Shown: positions 41,902-51,831, counted from the stretch's first letter. The stretch: DNA of 64,000 nt from JBBIMS01 sp964531645 (GCA_964531645.1 CAZHEF010000003.1:17676-81675), one strand, 5' to 3'. The notes: generated from the sequence alone by a model not told the origin. Translations and numbers: made by a program.

Positions 41902-43134
41902 ATGAGAAAAGCGATTTTTGTAAGCCTTCTTGTTTTATTCACTGCTTCTCTCTTTGGGAATGGATTGAATCTAAACAGCCTTGGTTCAAAAGCTCTCTCA
42001 ATGGGAGGAGCTTTCATAGGACTTGCCAATGACTTCAGCGCCATTTACTGGAATCCTGCTGGAATAACCCAGTTCGACTCTGCCTATTTTGGATTTTATC
42101 TTACTGATGTTATCCCTACAGGTAATTATGCCTATCCCCTTGCAAAAATTGACACAAGCTTCACAAAACATTACATATCAGGAATGGCTGGATTTTACAG
42201 ACCCCTCACTGAGAACATCTTTGGAGGGATTGGAGTTTATATCCCCTCAGGACTCGGTTCAGAATGGAAGGGAGAGGATCTAAAAGCTCTTACAGCTGGA
42301 AAAACCCTTGAGTGGATGAGTAAAATCGCAGTTGTCTCCTTCTCTCCTGTCATTGCTTACAAATTCTCTGATAAATTCTCAGCTGGAGCTACCCTTAATA
42401 TCAATTATGGAATGATGGATTTAAAGACCTCAGCAAAATCTGACCAGTACTCGGATGAAGCAACTGGATGGGGTATTGGTGCAACAATAGGAGTGATGGC
42501 AAAACCAACAGACAAGCTCAGTCTTGGACTCACATTTAAAACTGCCTCAAAAATTTCCTTTGAGGGTTCTGCAAGGATGGATGCCCTCAAAGCATACTCA
42601 TATCTTGGTGTTCCAATCGAATCAGACCTTGAAAGAGATATCACATGGCCTATATGGATTGGTGGAGGAATAGCATTTAAACCCATTGAAAACCTCACTC
42701 TAACAGCTGACCTCCAGTGGACAAAGTGGAGTGATATAGATGTTGTAAAAACAGATTACAAATCTTCTGCCTGGAAGATGCTATTTGGGCTGACCCCCGA
42801 CAAAGAAGAGGAATTATACTTCTACTGGGACGACACCCTTCAGATAAGATTCGGATTGGAATATCTTTTAAAGGAAAATATAGCCTTGAGAGCTGGCTAC
42901 TACCACGATCCTGCACCTGCTCCCGATGACACAATGAATATTCTCCTTCCAATTTTTACAAACAATGTAATAACAGTTGGATTAGGCTACAAAAAAGGGA
43001 AAATGAATATTGATTTTGGATTTGAGTATCTCATGGGAAGTGACAGAGACATAACTCCATCTCTCCACAACATACCTGGTACATACAAAATGAAGATTAT
43101 TGTTCCCACAATTTCTATAAGTTACAAGCTGTAA
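41902..43134 (+). CDS. FadL/OmpP1-type outer-membrane transporter of hydrophobic compounds
   Basis: 410 residues. Signal peptide 1-19 (RKAIFVSLLVLFTASLFG). The N-terminal hatch begins LNSLGSKALSMGGAFIGLAN, then DFSAIYWNPAGITQF, the NPA motif that marks FadL. The rest is alternating strands; FSPVIAYKFSDKFSAGATLN is typical. The C-terminus ends SISYKL. The family imports long-chain fatty acids or aromatic hydrocarbons through the outer membrane. It has AAGGAGGATA upstream and is followed 44 bases later by a TonB-dependent receptor. Confidence 0.9.
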   Translation: MRKAIFVSLLVLFTASLFGNGLNLNSLGSKALSMGGAFIGLANDFSAIYWNPAGITQFDSAYFGFYLTDVIPTGNYAYPLAKIDTSFTKHYISGMAGFYRPLTENIFGGIGVYIPSGLGSEWKGEDLKALTAGKTLEWMSKIAVVSFSPVIAYKFSDKFSAGATLNINYGMMDLKTSAKSDQYSDEATGWGIGATIGVMAKPTDKLSLGLTFKTASKISFEGSARMDALKAYSYLGVPIESDLERDITWPIWIGGGIAFKPIENLTLTADLQWTKWSDIDVVKTDYKSSAWKMLFGLTPDKEEELYFYWDDTLQIRFGLEYLLKENIALRAGYYHDPAPAPDDTMNILLPIFTNNVITVGLGYKKGKMNIDFGFEYLMGSDRDITPSLHNIPGTYKMKIIVPTISISYKL

Positions 43135-43177
43135 GCAAATTTTATAAAATTAATCAAATACCACGCAGGGAAAAAAG

Positions 43178-45997
43178 ATGAATAGATTAATATATTTCGC
43201 AATATTTCTGATCATTTTGAGTGTTCCTCCAAGAGTCCTTTCCCTTGAAACAGGTGAGATAAATGGAAAAGTTATAGATAAAAATGGGGAGCCTCTTCCT
43301 GGTGTCACAATTATTGCAGAAAGCCCAAAACTGCAAGGGAAAAGGACAACAAACTCTTTAAGCGATGGAAATTTTATCATCCCTCTCATCCCTCCAGGAA
43401 TTTACAAACTTACTTTTGAGCTCCAAAATTTCACAACTGTTATAGTTGATAAAGTTGAGGTTAAGCTCGGTCTCACAACTACTATCAAGATTGTAATGGA
43501 GGAGAAAAAAATTGAGGAGAGTGTTTTAGTGGTCGCAGAGCCTCCCCTCATTGACAAAACAAATGCAGACACAAGTTACAGAATAACATCTGAGGATCTT
43601 GTAATCCTTTCAAGCCCGACAAGAACAGTTGCAGACATTGTAAAATTTGCACCAGGAGTTACGGGAGTAAGAATGAACACAAGAAGAGGAACCACTGAAA
43701 ATGGCCTTCCCAGTTTTAGAGGAGAGGGAGAGGAAGGAAATAACTGGCTCGTTGATGGTTTATCAGTGAGAGGTGTGAGGCTTGCAAAGGATGGTGTGAG
43801 GGTAAATTTCGATGCCCTTGAGGAAATCCAGATAATTTCTGATCCCTTCAGTCCTGAACATGCTTCAAGCTTTGGAGGCATTGTGAATGTTCTTACCAAA
43901 GCAGGCGGAAATGAATTTCATGGAGAATTGGGAACACTTTTTGTTGACAAATCTTTACAGGCAGGGAGAGAACCACAGCTTTCTATATCCTTTGAACCTG
44001 CGGACTATTCAAAATACAACAATTATTTTAATCTTGGAGGACCAATTAAAAAGGACAGAATATGGTTTTTTATTTCTGAAAATACCTTTTTCAACAAAGA
44101 CATTACTTCCGACAATTTTCTCGACTATATGTTCATTTCTGGTGGAGAAAGGGAAACCTTAACCCACAACTTTTTCGGAAAAGTTTCCCTCGCTCTAAAT
44201 CCGAACCATCAGATTTCCCTTTGCGGTTCTTTATCAAATTTACTCTCCCAGAAAGGAGGAATAGGGTTTAGTGAACTTTACAAAAAAGAAAGCTTCACGG
44301 ATACAATGTTAAGGATAAACTACAAAGGGGTTATCTCAGCAAATACTTTCTTAGAAACCTCAGCGGGAATAACAGAATCAAAATCATCCTTTGAGCCCTC
44401 CCATGGAGATATGGGCCCAGCGATGTATTTTATAGAGGATACAGCTCAGAACATCAATAACTCCATCGGAAAGGTTATTGACAATGAGAAAATGATCAAC
44501 TTTGTATTCAGATTGAACCATATTCTTCCCTTAAAGGAGCTCGGAAATCATGAGCTTGGAGGTGGTTTCGAAATTTACAAAAACTCATCGGAATTCAGGT
44601 CAGAATTCACAGGTAAAAGAGAGGATCCTTTTCCCGGAAATGACTTTGAAAATGGAACAAAATATTCCTTCAGAAGCTGGAAGGAAGGTAAGAGAACCCC
44701 TTCCCTTTTATGGGAGTATGGAAATTTCAATTTTGTAAATTCAATAGGCGGCATTGGAATATATCTAAAAGACAGGATAAGTTTTGAAAGATTCACTCTT
44801 CTAATTGGATTTAGATCTGCAACTCAAACAAACTACGATGATAAAGGGAATGTTCTCTGGAAATGGGATATTAGAGATTTTCTTTCTCCAAGAATTTCGC
44901 TTACTTACAATTTAACAAAAAATGGGAAAAACATAATAAAATTTGGGTGGGGACTCTTCACAGATACAACCACAACCTTTCACCTTGCTTTCTTTAATCC
45001 TCAGGCTCCTCTCCAGTTCAGGAGATACATGTGGGCTGGACCCGAGAATCCCATACCTTCCCAGCTCCATAACCCTTCCAACTGGAAATTCCTTAATGAG
45101 GAAAAAAGAGGTCCTTACGATATTGCAGAAAATATAAAACCCAATCGTCTTACCCGTTATCTAATTGAATACGACAGAATAATTGGAAAGAACTGGGTAC
45201 TAAGAGCAAGATATGTGCAGACAGATTCAAAGAATCTTCTTGAACTTTTGGGAGTATTCGATCCAAATCCTCCTTATTACAAATTTGTCTTCGACAATTT
45301 TGAGTATAAAAGAAGGAATTACAGAGGGTTTGAAATTGAAATAAATGGAAGGTTAAAAGAATTTTTGAACCTCAATTTTTCCTACTGTTATTCTTCTGCA
45401 AAAGGCACAAATCCAGGACAGGTAGAAACTGGCTCCTGGAGTCAGGAAGAAGGAGGAACAAATTATGTAAGCCTCTTTGGAAAACATATATTTGTCCCTC
45501 CTTTGCCAGAACTTAAGGAGCTGAAGGAACTTTTCGACTGGGGTTTTGGAGGATTGGGAGGAAGGGAATACGGAGATGAAGGATGGTATGGAAAGCTCCC
45601 CTACTCTGTTGACCATCATGTAAAGCTCAATCTGAATTATATTGGGCCTTTTAAAACACTCGTTTCCTTCGTCTTTGAGTGGCTCTCAGGTTATCACTGG
45701 GAAAAACTCGGACTTGTTCCGTTCTTCGGTTACTATGCTTTTCCAGAGGGAAGAGGCTCAAGGGAAACACCACCCCACTTTTATATTGACATGGGTGTTC
45801 AAAAAAGCTTTCCTCTTTCAAGTTTAATAAAATCTCTCCCTGAAAATCTTACAGCAGATTTAAGAGTGGACATATTTAATCTTCTGAACAGCCAGAAACC
45901 TGTTTCCTATGTCAAAGAGGACACACTGGCTTTTGGAAAGGTCTGGGGAAGACAACAACCTCGAGAGGCAAGGATAACCTTGAAAATGAGATGGTAG
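43178..45997 (+). CDS. TonB-dependent receptor with carboxypeptidase-regulatory-like N-terminal domain
   Basis: 939 residues. Signal peptide about 1-24, then a beta-sandwich of the CarboxypepD_reg-like type (GEINGKVIDKNGEPLPGVTI, IPPGIYKLTFELQNFTTVIV) at about 26-105. A plug domain follows (VADIVKFAPGVTGVRMNTRR, NNWLVDGLSVRG, LEEIQIISDPFSPEHASSFG, GGIVNVLTKAGGNEFHGELG), then a long barrel of about 600 residues ending KMRW. This OMR/SusC-distant layout is common in Acidobacteriota and relatives. The substrate is unknown; no TonB box sequence is certain and no ExbB/TonB genes are in the window. Confidence 0.9.
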   Translation: MNRLIYFAIFLIILSVPPRVLSLETGEINGKVIDKNGEPLPGVTIIAESPKLQGKRTTNSLSDGNFIIPLIPPGIYKLTFELQNFTTVIVDKVEVKLGLTTTIKIVMEEKKIEESVLVVAEPPLIDKTNADTSYRITSEDLVILSSPTRTVADIVKFAPGVTGVRMNTRRGTTENGLPSFRGEGEEGNNWLVDGLSVRGVRLAKDGVRVNFDALEEIQIISDPFSPEHASSFGGIVNVLTKAGGNEFHGELGTLFVDKSLQAGREPQLSISFEPADYSKYNNYFNLGGPIKKDRIWFFISENTFFNKDITSDNFLDYMFISGGERETLTHNFFGKVSLALNPNHQISLCGSLSNLLSQKGGIGFSELYKKESFTDTMLRINYKGVISANTFLETSAGITESKSSFEPSHGDMGPAMYFIEDTAQNINNSIGKVIDNEKMINFVFRLNHILPLKELGNHELGGGFEIYKNSSEFRSEFTGKREDPFPGNDFENGTKYSFRSWKEGKRTPSLLWEYGNFNFVNSIGGIGIYLKDRISFERFTLLIGFRSATQTNYDDKGNVLWKWDIRDFLSPRISLTYNLTKNGKNIIKFGWGLFTDTTTTFHLAFFNPQAPLQFRRYMWAGPENPIPSQLHNPSNWKFLNEEKRGPYDIAENIKPNRLTRYLIEYDRIIGKNWVLRARYVQTDSKNLLELLGVFDPNPPYYKFVFDNFEYKRRNYRGFEIEINGRLKEFLNLNFSYCYSSAKGTNPGQVETGSWSQEEGGTNYVSLFGKHIFVPPLPELKELKELFDWGFGGLGGREYGDEGWYGKLPYSVDHHVKLNLNYIGPFKTLVSFVFEWLSGYHWEKLGLVPFFGYYAFPEGRGSRETPPHFYIDMGVQKSFPLSSLIKSLPENLTADLRVDIFNLLNSQKPVSYVKEDTLAFGKVWGRQQPREARITLKMRW

Positions 45998-46082
45998 TAA
46001 GAAGGGCAAGAAAAGAAGTTAAATGATAAAATAAAAAAGCTTAATTTTGGAAAGGAACAAACCTTAATGTAAAATCTATTTT

Positions 46083-46544
46083 ATGAAAAAGATAATTTTA
46101 GTTCTTTCTCTTTTTCTTATGGGTCAGGCTATAATTACTCCTGATTACAAACTTAGTGCAGTTGCAAAGCCCAACTATTTGAAAAGGGGAGAAGCGGGGA
46201 AGATTATTATTTCCATTGAACTATCAAAAACAAGTTATGTAAAACCCGCTCCATCCCTGATTATAAAATGCATTCCAGTAGAAGGGATTATATTTCCAAA
46301 AGAAATTTTCAAATCTTCTGAAATGAATCTTCCTATTCTTCAGAAAAAAGAAATCTCTTACATAAATCTGAAGGAAGGCATTGAAATACCCTTTACAGTG
46401 AATGAAAAAGCTAAAGCAGGAAAAAGAGGGCTATCTTTCGAATTAAAATTCCTTGTATGTTCTGAATACAGAGATATCTGTGCAAAGGCAGTTGAAACAG
46501 TTAATGTTGAAATTTTTGTGACAAGAGGAAGAATTAAAAAATGA
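46083..46544 (+). CDS. Exported DsbD-alpha-like protein with a cysteine pair
   Basis: 153 residues. A signal peptide (KKIILVLSLFLMGQAIITPD) precedes an immunoglobulin-like fold. PNYLKRGEAGKIIISIELSK and the late LKFLVCSEYRDICAKAVETV resemble the N-terminal domain of DsbD (DsbC-corrector family), where the two cysteines accept electrons. The rest of DsbD is absent. Its stop overlaps the start of the first M16 peptidase (ATGA), so the genes are translated together. A redox or folding role for an exported partner is inferred, not shown. Confidence 0.65.
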   Translation: MKKIILVLSLFLMGQAIITPDYKLSAVAKPNYLKRGEAGKIIISIELSKTSYVKPAPSLIIKCIPVEGIIFPKEIFKSSEMNLPILQKKEISYINLKEGIEIPFTVNEKAKAGKRGLSFELKFLVCSEYRDICAKAVETVNVEIFVTRGRIKK

Positions 46545-47833
46545 TAATTGAGGAGAAGATTTTAGAGGAAATATTTAATTCAATTCATTCAGAAAGCCTC
46601 GAAAATGGTTTGAAATTTATTCTAATCGAAAAACATGACATTCCCCTTGCAAGTCTTTACATTTTTTATAAAACAGGATCAAGAAATGAGTTGCCTGGAA
46701 TAAGGGGGATATCCCACTTCCTCGAGCATATGATGTTCAATGAAACAGAGAGTCTTGCTCCAAGGGAATTTGACAGGATACTGGAAGAAAATGGCGGTGA
46801 TTCCAACGCTTACACATCCCAGGATTGGACAGTTTACTATGAGGAATTTCCACCAGATGCCATTGAAAAGGTTATAGCGATGGAAGCAGACAGGATGCAA
46901 AACCTTAAATTTGTAGAGAATATTATTGAATGCGAAAGGAATGTGATCATGGAGGAGAGAAGATTCAGGACAGAAAATCTTCCCTACGGAATTCAGGAAG
47001 AGGCGCTTTACACTCTTTCATACCTTGAACACCCTTATAGATTCCCTGTTATTGGATACATGGAGGATTTAACAAATATAAAAGCTGAAGATCTTGAAAA
47101 TTATTATAAAAATTATTATATCCCGAACAATTCTCTTATGGTAATTTCTGGAGACATAGAAAAAGAAAAAGTTGAAAAAATGATCAGGGAGAAATTTGAA
47201 AATATCTCTGGCAGACCTGTCCCTCGGCTATTTATCCCCAGAGAAAAACCTTATCCAGGAGAAAGAAGGGGAGTGATTGCTCATGATGTAGAAATCCCCT
47301 CCATAATGATTTCTTATCTCTGTGTGGAAGCAGGGAACAAGGATTGCATTCCACTCGATATTCTCCAGATTATTCTTGCAGGCGGAAGGAGTTCAAGACT
47401 GTATAGAGAGCTTGTTCAGGAATCTCTCCATGCAATATCAGTCTCTGCAGAATTTCCCTGGAGGTTAGACCCTTCTTTGTTTACAATTCATTGTATTTTA
47501 AAGGAAAAGGAGAGAATTGAAGCAGTAGAAAATATAATTTATTCAGAGATTGAAAAATTGAAAAATGGAAATCTTTGGGAAGAGGAGTTAGAGAAGGCAA
47601 AAAATATGATTTTTACTGAATTTGTAAGAGGATTGCAAACAAATAGTGGAATTGCTCACATTGTAGGTTCCTATGAGCTACTTCTTGGCGACTGGAAAAA
47701 GCTCAGGGATATCCTGAACGAATATGAAAAAATCGATAAAAACAGGATTATTGAGAGTGCAAAAAAATATTTTGATGATCAGAGGAAAACGGTTGTTTTA
47801 ATGATTCCTACTGACTATAAAAGAGAAGGTTAA
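46541..47833 (+). CDS. M16 zinc peptidase, catalytic subunit
   Basis: 430 residues. The inverted zinc motif HxxEH is H59, E62, H63 (GISHFLEHMMFNETE), with the further acidic ligand in NVIMEERRFRTEN. YRFPVIGYMEDL, and the second half with AGGRSSRLYRELV, complete one M16 half-clamshell. No signal peptide is evident, so it is probably cytoplasmic or anchored by a partner. It overlaps the upstream DsbD-alpha-like gene and is followed one base later by a second M16 protein that lacks the zinc site, the usual active/inactive pair. Substrates are likely short peptides. Confidence 0.92.
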   Translation: MIIEEKILEEIFNSIHSESLENGLKFILIEKHDIPLASLYIFYKTGSRNELPGIRGISHFLEHMMFNETESLAPREFDRILEENGGDSNAYTSQDWTVYYEEFPPDAIEKVIAMEADRMQNLKFVENIIECERNVIMEERRFRTENLPYGIQEEALYTLSYLEHPYRFPVIGYMEDLTNIKAEDLENYYKNYYIPNNSLMVISGDIEKEKVEKMIREKFENISGRPVPRLFIPREKPYPGERRGVIAHDVEIPSIMISYLCVEAGNKDCIPLDILQIILAGGRSSRLYRELVQESLHAISVSAEFPWRLDPSLFTIHCILKEKERIEAVENIIYSEIEKLKNGNLWEEELEKAKNMIFTEFVRGLQTNSGIAHIVGSYELLLGDWKKLRDILNEYEKIDKNRIIESAKKYFDDQRKTVVLMIPTDYKREG

Positions 47834-47834
47834 A

Positions 47835-49151
47835 ATGAGCAATTCACTTAAAATAATTTCCTGGGAGGAGCGGGAGCTTGGATGCAGAACAAAACTATTA
47901 TATCTTCCTAAAAAAGAATTCCCTCTCTGCACAATTTTTATAGTTATAAAGGCTGGTTCCTCACTCGATCCCAATGAAAAAGAAGGACTTGCAAGACTTG
48001 TATTTAAATCAATGATAACGGGCACCCAAAAAATGGATTCAAAAACTATTCCCTTTGAAATTGAAAAAATAGGAGCTTCCCTGGATGTCTATACATCAAA
48101 GGACTTTACAATTTTTAATATGGAGCTCCTTTCAAAAAATCTGCTCAGGGGAATTGAAATCCTTTCTGATATCCTTTTAAATCCAGTTTTTAAAGAAAAC
48201 GAAATAGAAAAGGAGAAGGAGAAAGCCCTCAATATTTTAAAAGATGAAAAAGATGACCCTGCTCTAATCGCAACAAGGTGTTTCTATGAGATGATTTTCC
48301 AGAATACTCCATACGCCCATTCCTCTATAGGACACCCTAATTCAATAAAAAGGATAGGAAGAGGAGATATCTTGAAATTCTATCAGGAAAAGGTAAAACC
48401 TGAAAATTCTTTCATGGTTCTTGTAGGAGATTTCAATGAAAATTCTTTTAAAATTCTTGAAGAAAATCTATCTCCCTGGGAATCAGCTTCATCAGTTCAT
48501 CTTGAACCTGATCTAAAAATTTCTAAAAATGAAGAATTTGTAATTATAAATGACCCAGATTCAACACAAACACAGATAAGAATGGGTAAATTCTCATCAA
48601 TTAAAAGAGAGAATCATGATTTCATACCAGTTATCGTGGGAAATGCAATTCTCGGAAATCTATTTACATCAAGATTAATTAGTAAAATAAGAGGTGAGCT
48701 CGGACTATCCTACGCAATAAATTCATCGATCCAGTCTTTTAAATACGGAGGACTATTCTCCATTTCTACATTTACAAAAAATGAATCAGTTTATGAGATA
48801 ATTGATGTCATAAAAAAGGAAGTTGACAATTTCGTCGAGAATGGAATAAAAGAGGAGGAGCTGAGAAGGGTGAAAAAATTTATAAGAGGAAAATTTCCAT
48901 CCACGCTCCAGACAAATTCTGAGCTTGCAGGTAAAATGGCAGAGATTAAATTTTACAATTTACCAAAAAGCTATCTCAAGGATTTTCTTGATAGGGTGGA
49001 AGGGCTCACCATAAAGGAGGTTGAGGAAGCAGTAAGAAAACATCTTTCCACTGAAAATTTCTCAATTCTACTCCTTGGAAGAGCTGATGAAATTGAGAAA
49101 AAATTATCCCTGTTCGGGAAATTTAATATTAAGGAGTTAAAGGATGTATGA
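47835..49151 (+). CDS. M16 family protein, non-catalytic partner
   Basis: 438 residues with the same two-domain fold (AGSSLDPNEKEGLARLVF, NPVFKENEIEKEKEKALNIL, YAHSSIGHPNSIKRI, LGLSYAINSSIQSFKYGGLF) but no HxxEH where the catalytic subunit has it (ARLVFKSMITGTQ). In known M16 pairs the inactive subunit supplies an arginine and a lid for the active one. It begins one base after its partner stop and overlaps the GNAT-fold gene start, so the three are one operon. Confidence 0.9.
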   Translation: MSNSLKIISWEERELGCRTKLLYLPKKEFPLCTIFIVIKAGSSLDPNEKEGLARLVFKSMITGTQKMDSKTIPFEIEKIGASLDVYTSKDFTIFNMELLSKNLLRGIEILSDILLNPVFKENEIEKEKEKALNILKDEKDDPALIATRCFYEMIFQNTPYAHSSIGHPNSIKRIGRGDILKFYQEKVKPENSFMVLVGDFNENSFKILEENLSPWESASSVHLEPDLKISKNEEFVIINDPDSTQTQIRMGKFSSIKRENHDFIPVIVGNAILGNLFTSRLISKIRGELGLSYAINSSIQSFKYGGLFSISTFTKNESVYEIIDVIKKEVDNFVENGIKEEELRRVKKFIRGKFPSTLQTNSELAGKMAEIKFYNLPKSYLKDFLDRVEGLTIKEVEEAVRKHLSTENFSILLLGRADEIEKKLSLFGKFNIKELKDV

Positions 49152-50265
49152 AATAAGAAAGGCTTCCCATAAGAAAGAACTTAAAAAATTTATCAAAATG
49201 GCATGGAAAATTTACAAAGATATTCCACAATGGGTTCCACCTCTGATCATTGACCAGCTTGAACTCCTCTCAAAGGATAGGCACCCCTTTCACAAACACG
49301 CTGATGTTGAATATTTTATTGCCTATAAAGATGGAGAGCCCGTAGGAAGAATATCTGCTCATGTAAATTATATCCACAACCAGCTCTACAATGAAAAAAC
49401 CGGGTTTTTTGGATTTTTTGAATGTGTAAATGACCAGAATGTAGCCCATCTTCTCTTTGAGTCAGCCAAGAATTTTCTTAAAGAAAAGGGGATGGAAAGA
49501 ATGAGGGGTCCAATGAATTTCTCCACCAATGAAGAATGTGGACTCCTGATCGATGGATTCGAGTTATCCCCTCTAATAATGATGCCATACAATCCGCAAT
49601 ATTACATTGACCTTTATGAAAATTATGGACTTAAAAAAATAAAAGAGCTATACGCATGGCACATAACAAAGGAAGAAGTTTCTCCTGAAAAGATGAAATT
49701 GATAGATAGAATCGTAAGGGAGCTGAACTCTGATGAAAGGATAAAGTTCAAAAGTGTGAATATGAAAGATTTCTGGAATGAAGTGGAAAGAATAAAAATG
49801 ATCTACAATGATGCATGGAGTGATAACTGGGGATTTGTCCCATTTACAGACGAAGAATTCTATCATCTTGCAAAAAATTTAAAGCAGGTTGTTGACCCGA
49901 GGCTTGTATTTATTGTTGAGTTCAACGGTGAGCCAATAGGATTCTCCCTTACCATTCCTGACATAAATAAAGCTTTGAAAAAGATAAATGGAAGATTGCT
50001 CCCCTTCGGAATTTTCAGGTTGTTAATTGAGGCAAAAAAAATTAAAAATATAAGAGTTATAACAATGGGAGTAAGGAAAGGATACAGATTAAGGGGGCTT
50101 GATGCCTACTTTTACTATTACACAATTAAAAAAGGGATAGAATATGGATACAATGAAGCTGAAATGTCATGGATCCTCGATGATAACACTCCCATGAATC
50201 GCTTACTCGAGCATCTTGGCGCCAGAATTTACAAAAGATACGGAGTATATGAGAAAAATATATAA
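49144..50265 (+). CDS. GNAT-fold protein (uncharacterised)
   Basis: 373 residues. YFIAYKDGEPVGRISAHVNY and NYIHNQLYNEKTGFFGFFEC look like the central strands of a GNAT acyl-CoA-binding domain; LVFIVEFNGEPIGFSLTIPD and RVITMGVRKGYRLRGLDAYF look like a second one with an acetyl-CoA pyrophosphate-type loop. MRGPMNFSTNEECGLLIDGF, followed by MMPYNPQYYIDLYENYGLKK, is a conserved stretch of a large uncharacterised protein family I recognise by pattern only. It overlaps the M16 stop by eight bases. No substrate can be named. Confidence 0.7.
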   Translation: MYEIRKASHKKELKKFIKMAWKIYKDIPQWVPPLIIDQLELLSKDRHPFHKHADVEYFIAYKDGEPVGRISAHVNYIHNQLYNEKTGFFGFFECVNDQNVAHLLFESAKNFLKEKGMERMRGPMNFSTNEECGLLIDGFELSPLIMMPYNPQYYIDLYENYGLKKIKELYAWHITKEEVSPEKMKLIDRIVRELNSDERIKFKSVNMKDFWNEVERIKMIYNDAWSDNWGFVPFTDEEFYHLAKNLKQVVDPRLVFIVEFNGEPIGFSLTIPDINKALKKINGRLLPFGIFRLLIEAKKIKNIRVITMGVRKGYRLRGLDAYFYYYTIKKGIEYGYNEAEMSWILDDNTPMNRLLEHLGARIYKRYGVYEKNI

Positions 50266-50300
50266 TTAAAACTCCTCTTCTATCGTAAAAATTCGACCCC

Positions 50301-50328
50301 TTGACAAAGGGAAAAAAGATTTTATATT
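50301..50328 (+). promoter_or_regulatory. Sigma70-like promoter close to the 50340 start
   Basis: TTGACA at 50301-50306 and TATATT at 50323-50328, spacer 16. A start about 7 bases downstream would fall near 50335, only about 5 bases before the ATG at 50340, so the transcript would be nearly leaderless. It may be coincidental. Confidence 0.4.
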
Positions 50329-50339
50329 CTTAAAGAAGA

Positions 50340-51713
50340 ATGAAAAGTAAAAAATTAATTCTTTTCCTTATCCTTGTCTCTCCTCTATGGGCAAAGGAAT
50401 ATGTTTTGAAGTTTCCATCACCTGTCCCTGAAATACCGCAGAAGCCCAAAATCGACTTTCAAGCCATTGTAGAGAAATCGGAACTTCCCATTGAACTGAG
50501 AAACTTCAGGATAAAAGAGGAAGCTGAAAAAGAGAAGAAACTCGTCCTAAAAGGTCTTCCAAAACATATATTAGAGAGTAGAGGGAAAAGTTTCCACCCA
50601 TACATTCAGAGAGGTTCTGAAGGTTTAAATATTAAACTCGACTTCTTTCCAAAGATAGTGAATAAATCAGGAACAACTTACGACGGAAGCATGTTCACCC
50701 TTGGATTTTCAGCATACGATACAAAATTGAATGTTTTCTCAGGTTGTTCAGCTCCTCCTTTCCATTCTTCCATAATAGGCGGGAATTTTGAAAAGGAGTA
50801 TGGTCTAAGTTCCTTTTGTCTTGGTCTAATTCATAAGAGAAACTTTCTGAAAAACAATCCATCTGCTTTTTATAATGTTTCTCTATTTGCTGATTTTGAA
50901 ATCTTGAATAATTTAAAACTTCTCTTTGACTTTAATTATATCTATTTTTACAATACTAACAACATCTTAGATTCCATAAGCCCTAAAATGGAAATTGCTT
51001 TTCGCCCTTCGAAATCATGGCTTTTTAAAGGGGAGTTTTCCTATTTCAGCCATCATCCCATTTTAGAAATTGAGGATTCTCCTTTCTTCACAACCTCTTC
51101 CAATGTTTATTCTGATGAACCATTCAATAGTTATGCTTTATCTTTTTCCTTTTACAGATTTTTATTTTCTGATTTTTGCATAGGAATAAAGCTCTCCTAC
51201 AAAGATATTGATGAACCCGTTCTTGATTCTGCAATTTTAGAAAAAAGAAGGCAGAATACTTTCTTAGAAAATGGGAGCGCCTTTCACAGTTTATTGATTT
51301 TATCAAGGGAGAAAGACTCGGGAATTAATTTTTCTCTGAGCTCAGGAGTTTTAATACCCTCATTATTTTTTACTGTTTACAACCTTCCTCTGAATAATTC
51401 TACTCCAGCATCTCCCTTTATATTTACCTTTTCTTCCCTCTTAAAAGGAGATATCGAACTTTCAGGAACTTCCTTTGAAATATCCTACAATTGGACATCT
51501 TTTCCTTATGTCTCCCTTTCACTAAAAGACATTTACTCATCAAAAATTCTTCTCGAGCAGGAGATACCCATATCAAAAATCATTGGTGGAAACATAGCTA
51601 TAGTCATAGAGCTAAGGAACCTTATTAATTTTCTCAAACCTCCTATTACTGATCGTTATCTTTTAATTTTTTACCCCCAGTGGATAAGAGGGGGGGTGGA
51701 AATCCAATTTTGA
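50340..51713 (+). CDS. Unrecognised outer-membrane barrel-like protein
   Basis: 457 residues. Signal peptide 1-18 (KSKKLILFLILVSPLWAKEY). A proline-rich, charged N-terminal stretch (KFPSPVPEIPQKPKIDFQAI) is followed by alternating hydrophobic strands with many Phe, Tyr and Ser residues, and the protein ends GGVEIQF, a barrel-type C-terminus. I recognise no family. It may be an envelope protein interacting with the inner-membrane energy system via the N-terminal linker, but nothing shows that. It is followed by a pair of tandem palindromes. Confidence 0.6.
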   Translation: MKSKKLILFLILVSPLWAKEYVLKFPSPVPEIPQKPKIDFQAIVEKSELPIELRNFRIKEEAEKEKKLVLKGLPKHILESRGKSFHPYIQRGSEGLNIKLDFFPKIVNKSGTTYDGSMFTLGFSAYDTKLNVFSGCSAPPFHSSIIGGNFEKEYGLSSFCLGLIHKRNFLKNNPSAFYNVSLFADFEILNNLKLLFDFNYIYFYNTNNILDSISPKMEIAFRPSKSWLFKGEFSYFSHHPILEIEDSPFFTTSSNVYSDEPFNSYALSFSFYRFLFSDFCIGIKLSYKDIDEPVLDSAILEKRRQNTFLENGSAFHSLLILSREKDSGINFSLSSGVLIPSLFFTVYNLPLNNSTPASPFIFTFSSLLKGDIELSGTSFEISYNWTSFPYVSLSLKDIYSSKILLEQEIPISKIIGGNIAIVIELRNLINFLKPPITDRYLLIFYPQWIRGGVEIQF

Positions 51714-51718
51714 TAAAA

Positions 51719-51754
51719 GTTCAATTTTTTGAACATTTGTTCAATTTTTTGAAC
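51719..51754. promoter_or_regulatory. Two tandem 16-bp palindromes with a 20-bp period
   Basis: GTTCAATTTTTTGAAC occurs at 51719-51734 and again, identically, at 51739-51754. The centre-to-centre distance is exactly two DNA turns, as for paired dimer operators. They begin 5 bases after the 50340 gene stop and about 80 bases before the kinase gene. The second copy is followed by T-rich DNA, so a terminator function is also possible. Confidence 0.6.
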
Positions 51755-51831
51755 ATTTTTTACTATTTCCTTTTTTTTAATAATGAGAACAGAAGGCAAA
51801 GGCGATTAGGCATGTTTTTTGCTTTAAAAAA

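Noticed and set aside
51719..51754. LexA boxes
   Set aside because: The half-sites GTTCAA/TTGAAC are inverted relative to the CGAAC...GTTCG LexA box, and no SOS gene follows.
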